A DNA stretch of 64,000 bases, from positions 1,231,501 through 1,295,500 of the forward strand of contig JACJWZ010000001.1 in NCBI GenBank assembly GCA_020636895.1, written 5' to 3'. Positions 63,484-64,000 of the stretch are shown here, in pieces (position 1 is the first letter of the stretch; each line of letters opens with the position of its first letter). Below the pieces are notes generated by a model. That model searched no databases, had not been told where the DNA came from, and saw only the letters and a program-made list of their open reading frames with translations. Position numbers and translations under genes: made by a program. This DNA comes from Thermoleophilales bacterium. GTDB taxonomy: Bacteria > Actinomycetota > Thermoleophilia > Solirubrobacterales > 70-9.

Positions 63484-64000
63484 TCAGCCCGGGTTCTCCC
63501 CGAGCGCCTCGGCCGCCGCCGCCTGCTCGGCGGCCTTCTTGCTCGAGCCGGCGCCGCTGCCGAGCAGCTCACCCGCGACCCTCGCTTCGACCTTGAAGAG
63601 GCGGTCGTGCGGCGGCCCGGTCTCCTCGACGACGTCGTAGGTGACGAGCTTGCCCTCCCGCGCGAGGCGCTCCTGCAGCGCGGACTTGAAGTCGAGCAGG
63701 GTGTCGGAGGCGAGGACCATCTGCGGCTCGAAGGCGGCGAGGATGGCCGCCGCGGTCCGCTCCAGCCCGAGCTCCAGGTAACAGCCCCCGATCAGCGCCT
63801 CGGTGATCGACGCCATCGCGCGCTCGCTGGCGACCAGCTCGGACGTGGCGATACCGCCGTCGAAGCCGGCCGGACGCTCGTGCTCGAGCATCTCCGGGAC
63901 GCCGAGCAGCTCGGCGATCCGCGCGCAGGCGCGCCCGCTCACCACCTGACCGTGGATCTTGGTGAGGCGGCCGATGTCGGAGCGGGGGAAGCGCCGGAAG
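63484..64000 (-). CDS. rnc: Ribonuclease III, C-terminal part (runs off the window)
   Basis: The frame is open to the window edge. Nuclease domain: RRFPRSDIGRLTKIHGQVVS, and SERAMASITEALIGGCYLEL, whose Glu is a catalytic residue. The dsRNA-binding domain is in DFKSALQERLAREGKLVTYD and LLGSGAGSSKKAAEQAAAAE. Cuts rRNA precursors and other dsRNA. The N-terminal catalytic motif (ERLEFLGD type) lies beyond base 64000. Ends 94 bp before smc, the common rnc-smc order. Confidence 0.93.
   Translation of the reverse strand, partial: FRRFPRSDIGRLTKIHGQVVSGRACARIAELLGVPEMLEHERPAGFDGGIATSELVASERAMASITEALIGGCYLELGLERTAAAILAAFEPQMVLASDTLLDFKSALQERLAREGKLVTYDVVEETGPPHDRLFKVEARVAGELLGSGAGSSKKAAEQAAAAEALGENPG

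Overview
The window is high-GC, densely packed chromosomal DNA from an actinobacterium. A FliA/WhiG-type sigma factor next to a Xer recombinase, a secreted protein of the FANVTSLVALFVALGGT type, Gly/His-rich PadR and many secreted one-domain proteins point to class Thermoleophilia (Solirubrobacterales relatives). That placement is inferred from gene content, not from a marker search.

Layout. 1-8815 (minus): a translation block, pheT (partial)-pheS-rRNA methyltransferase-rplT-rpmI, then an inserted segment (a repeat-rich spacer plus two overlapping DegT-type aminotransferases), then infC and thrS. 8871-19740: single genes, namely a hotdog thioesterase, a large membrane protein, TerC behind a candidate yybP-ykoY (Mn2+) riboswitch, a secreted GH5 glycosidase, an acyl-CoA dehydrogenase, a PadR regulator with an AT-rich operator, a VapC remnant, a GNAT, an SF2 helicase and a patatin. 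tRNA-Val follows. 20681-30470: a 9.8-kb integrated element in tRNA-Cys, bounded by 45-bp direct repeats. It carries integrase, excisionase, an XRE regulator, a RepA/AAA-type ATPase, a terminase-small-subunit-like protein and a VRR-NUC-like nuclease, but no capsid or conjugation genes; a phage-satellite-like island is the best reading.

30601-35197 (plus): secreted beta-propeller, PI-PLC-like enzyme, haloalkane-dehalogenase-like hydrolase and EttA. 35208-44508 (minus, with tRNA-Gly): two VOC proteins, a lipoprotein, RNase HI, an EF-G paralogue, the sigma factor, a Xer recombinase, an L,D-transpeptidase and an epimerase. 44505-50930: lipid acyltransferase, hydrolase, IlvD and ThiD. 50927-64000: the conserved dprA-comM-(yraN)-rnhB-lepB-rplS-trmD-khpA-rpsP-ffh block, followed by ftsY, an unusually short smc and a partial rnc. 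These last genes link ribosome assembly, protein export (SRP, FtsY, signal peptidase) and chromosome organisation.

The most notable signals are: a family of 49-bp palindromic intergenic elements that occur as pairs at three loci; the tRNA-Cys island with its own att and arm-type sites; an SMC of 833 residues with no recognisable hinge; a ribosomal protein L19 with a ~120-residue acidic tail; a DegT paralogue with threonine where the PLP lysine should be; and several structured intergenic regions. No CRISPR array, rRNA or insertion-sequence transposase was seen.
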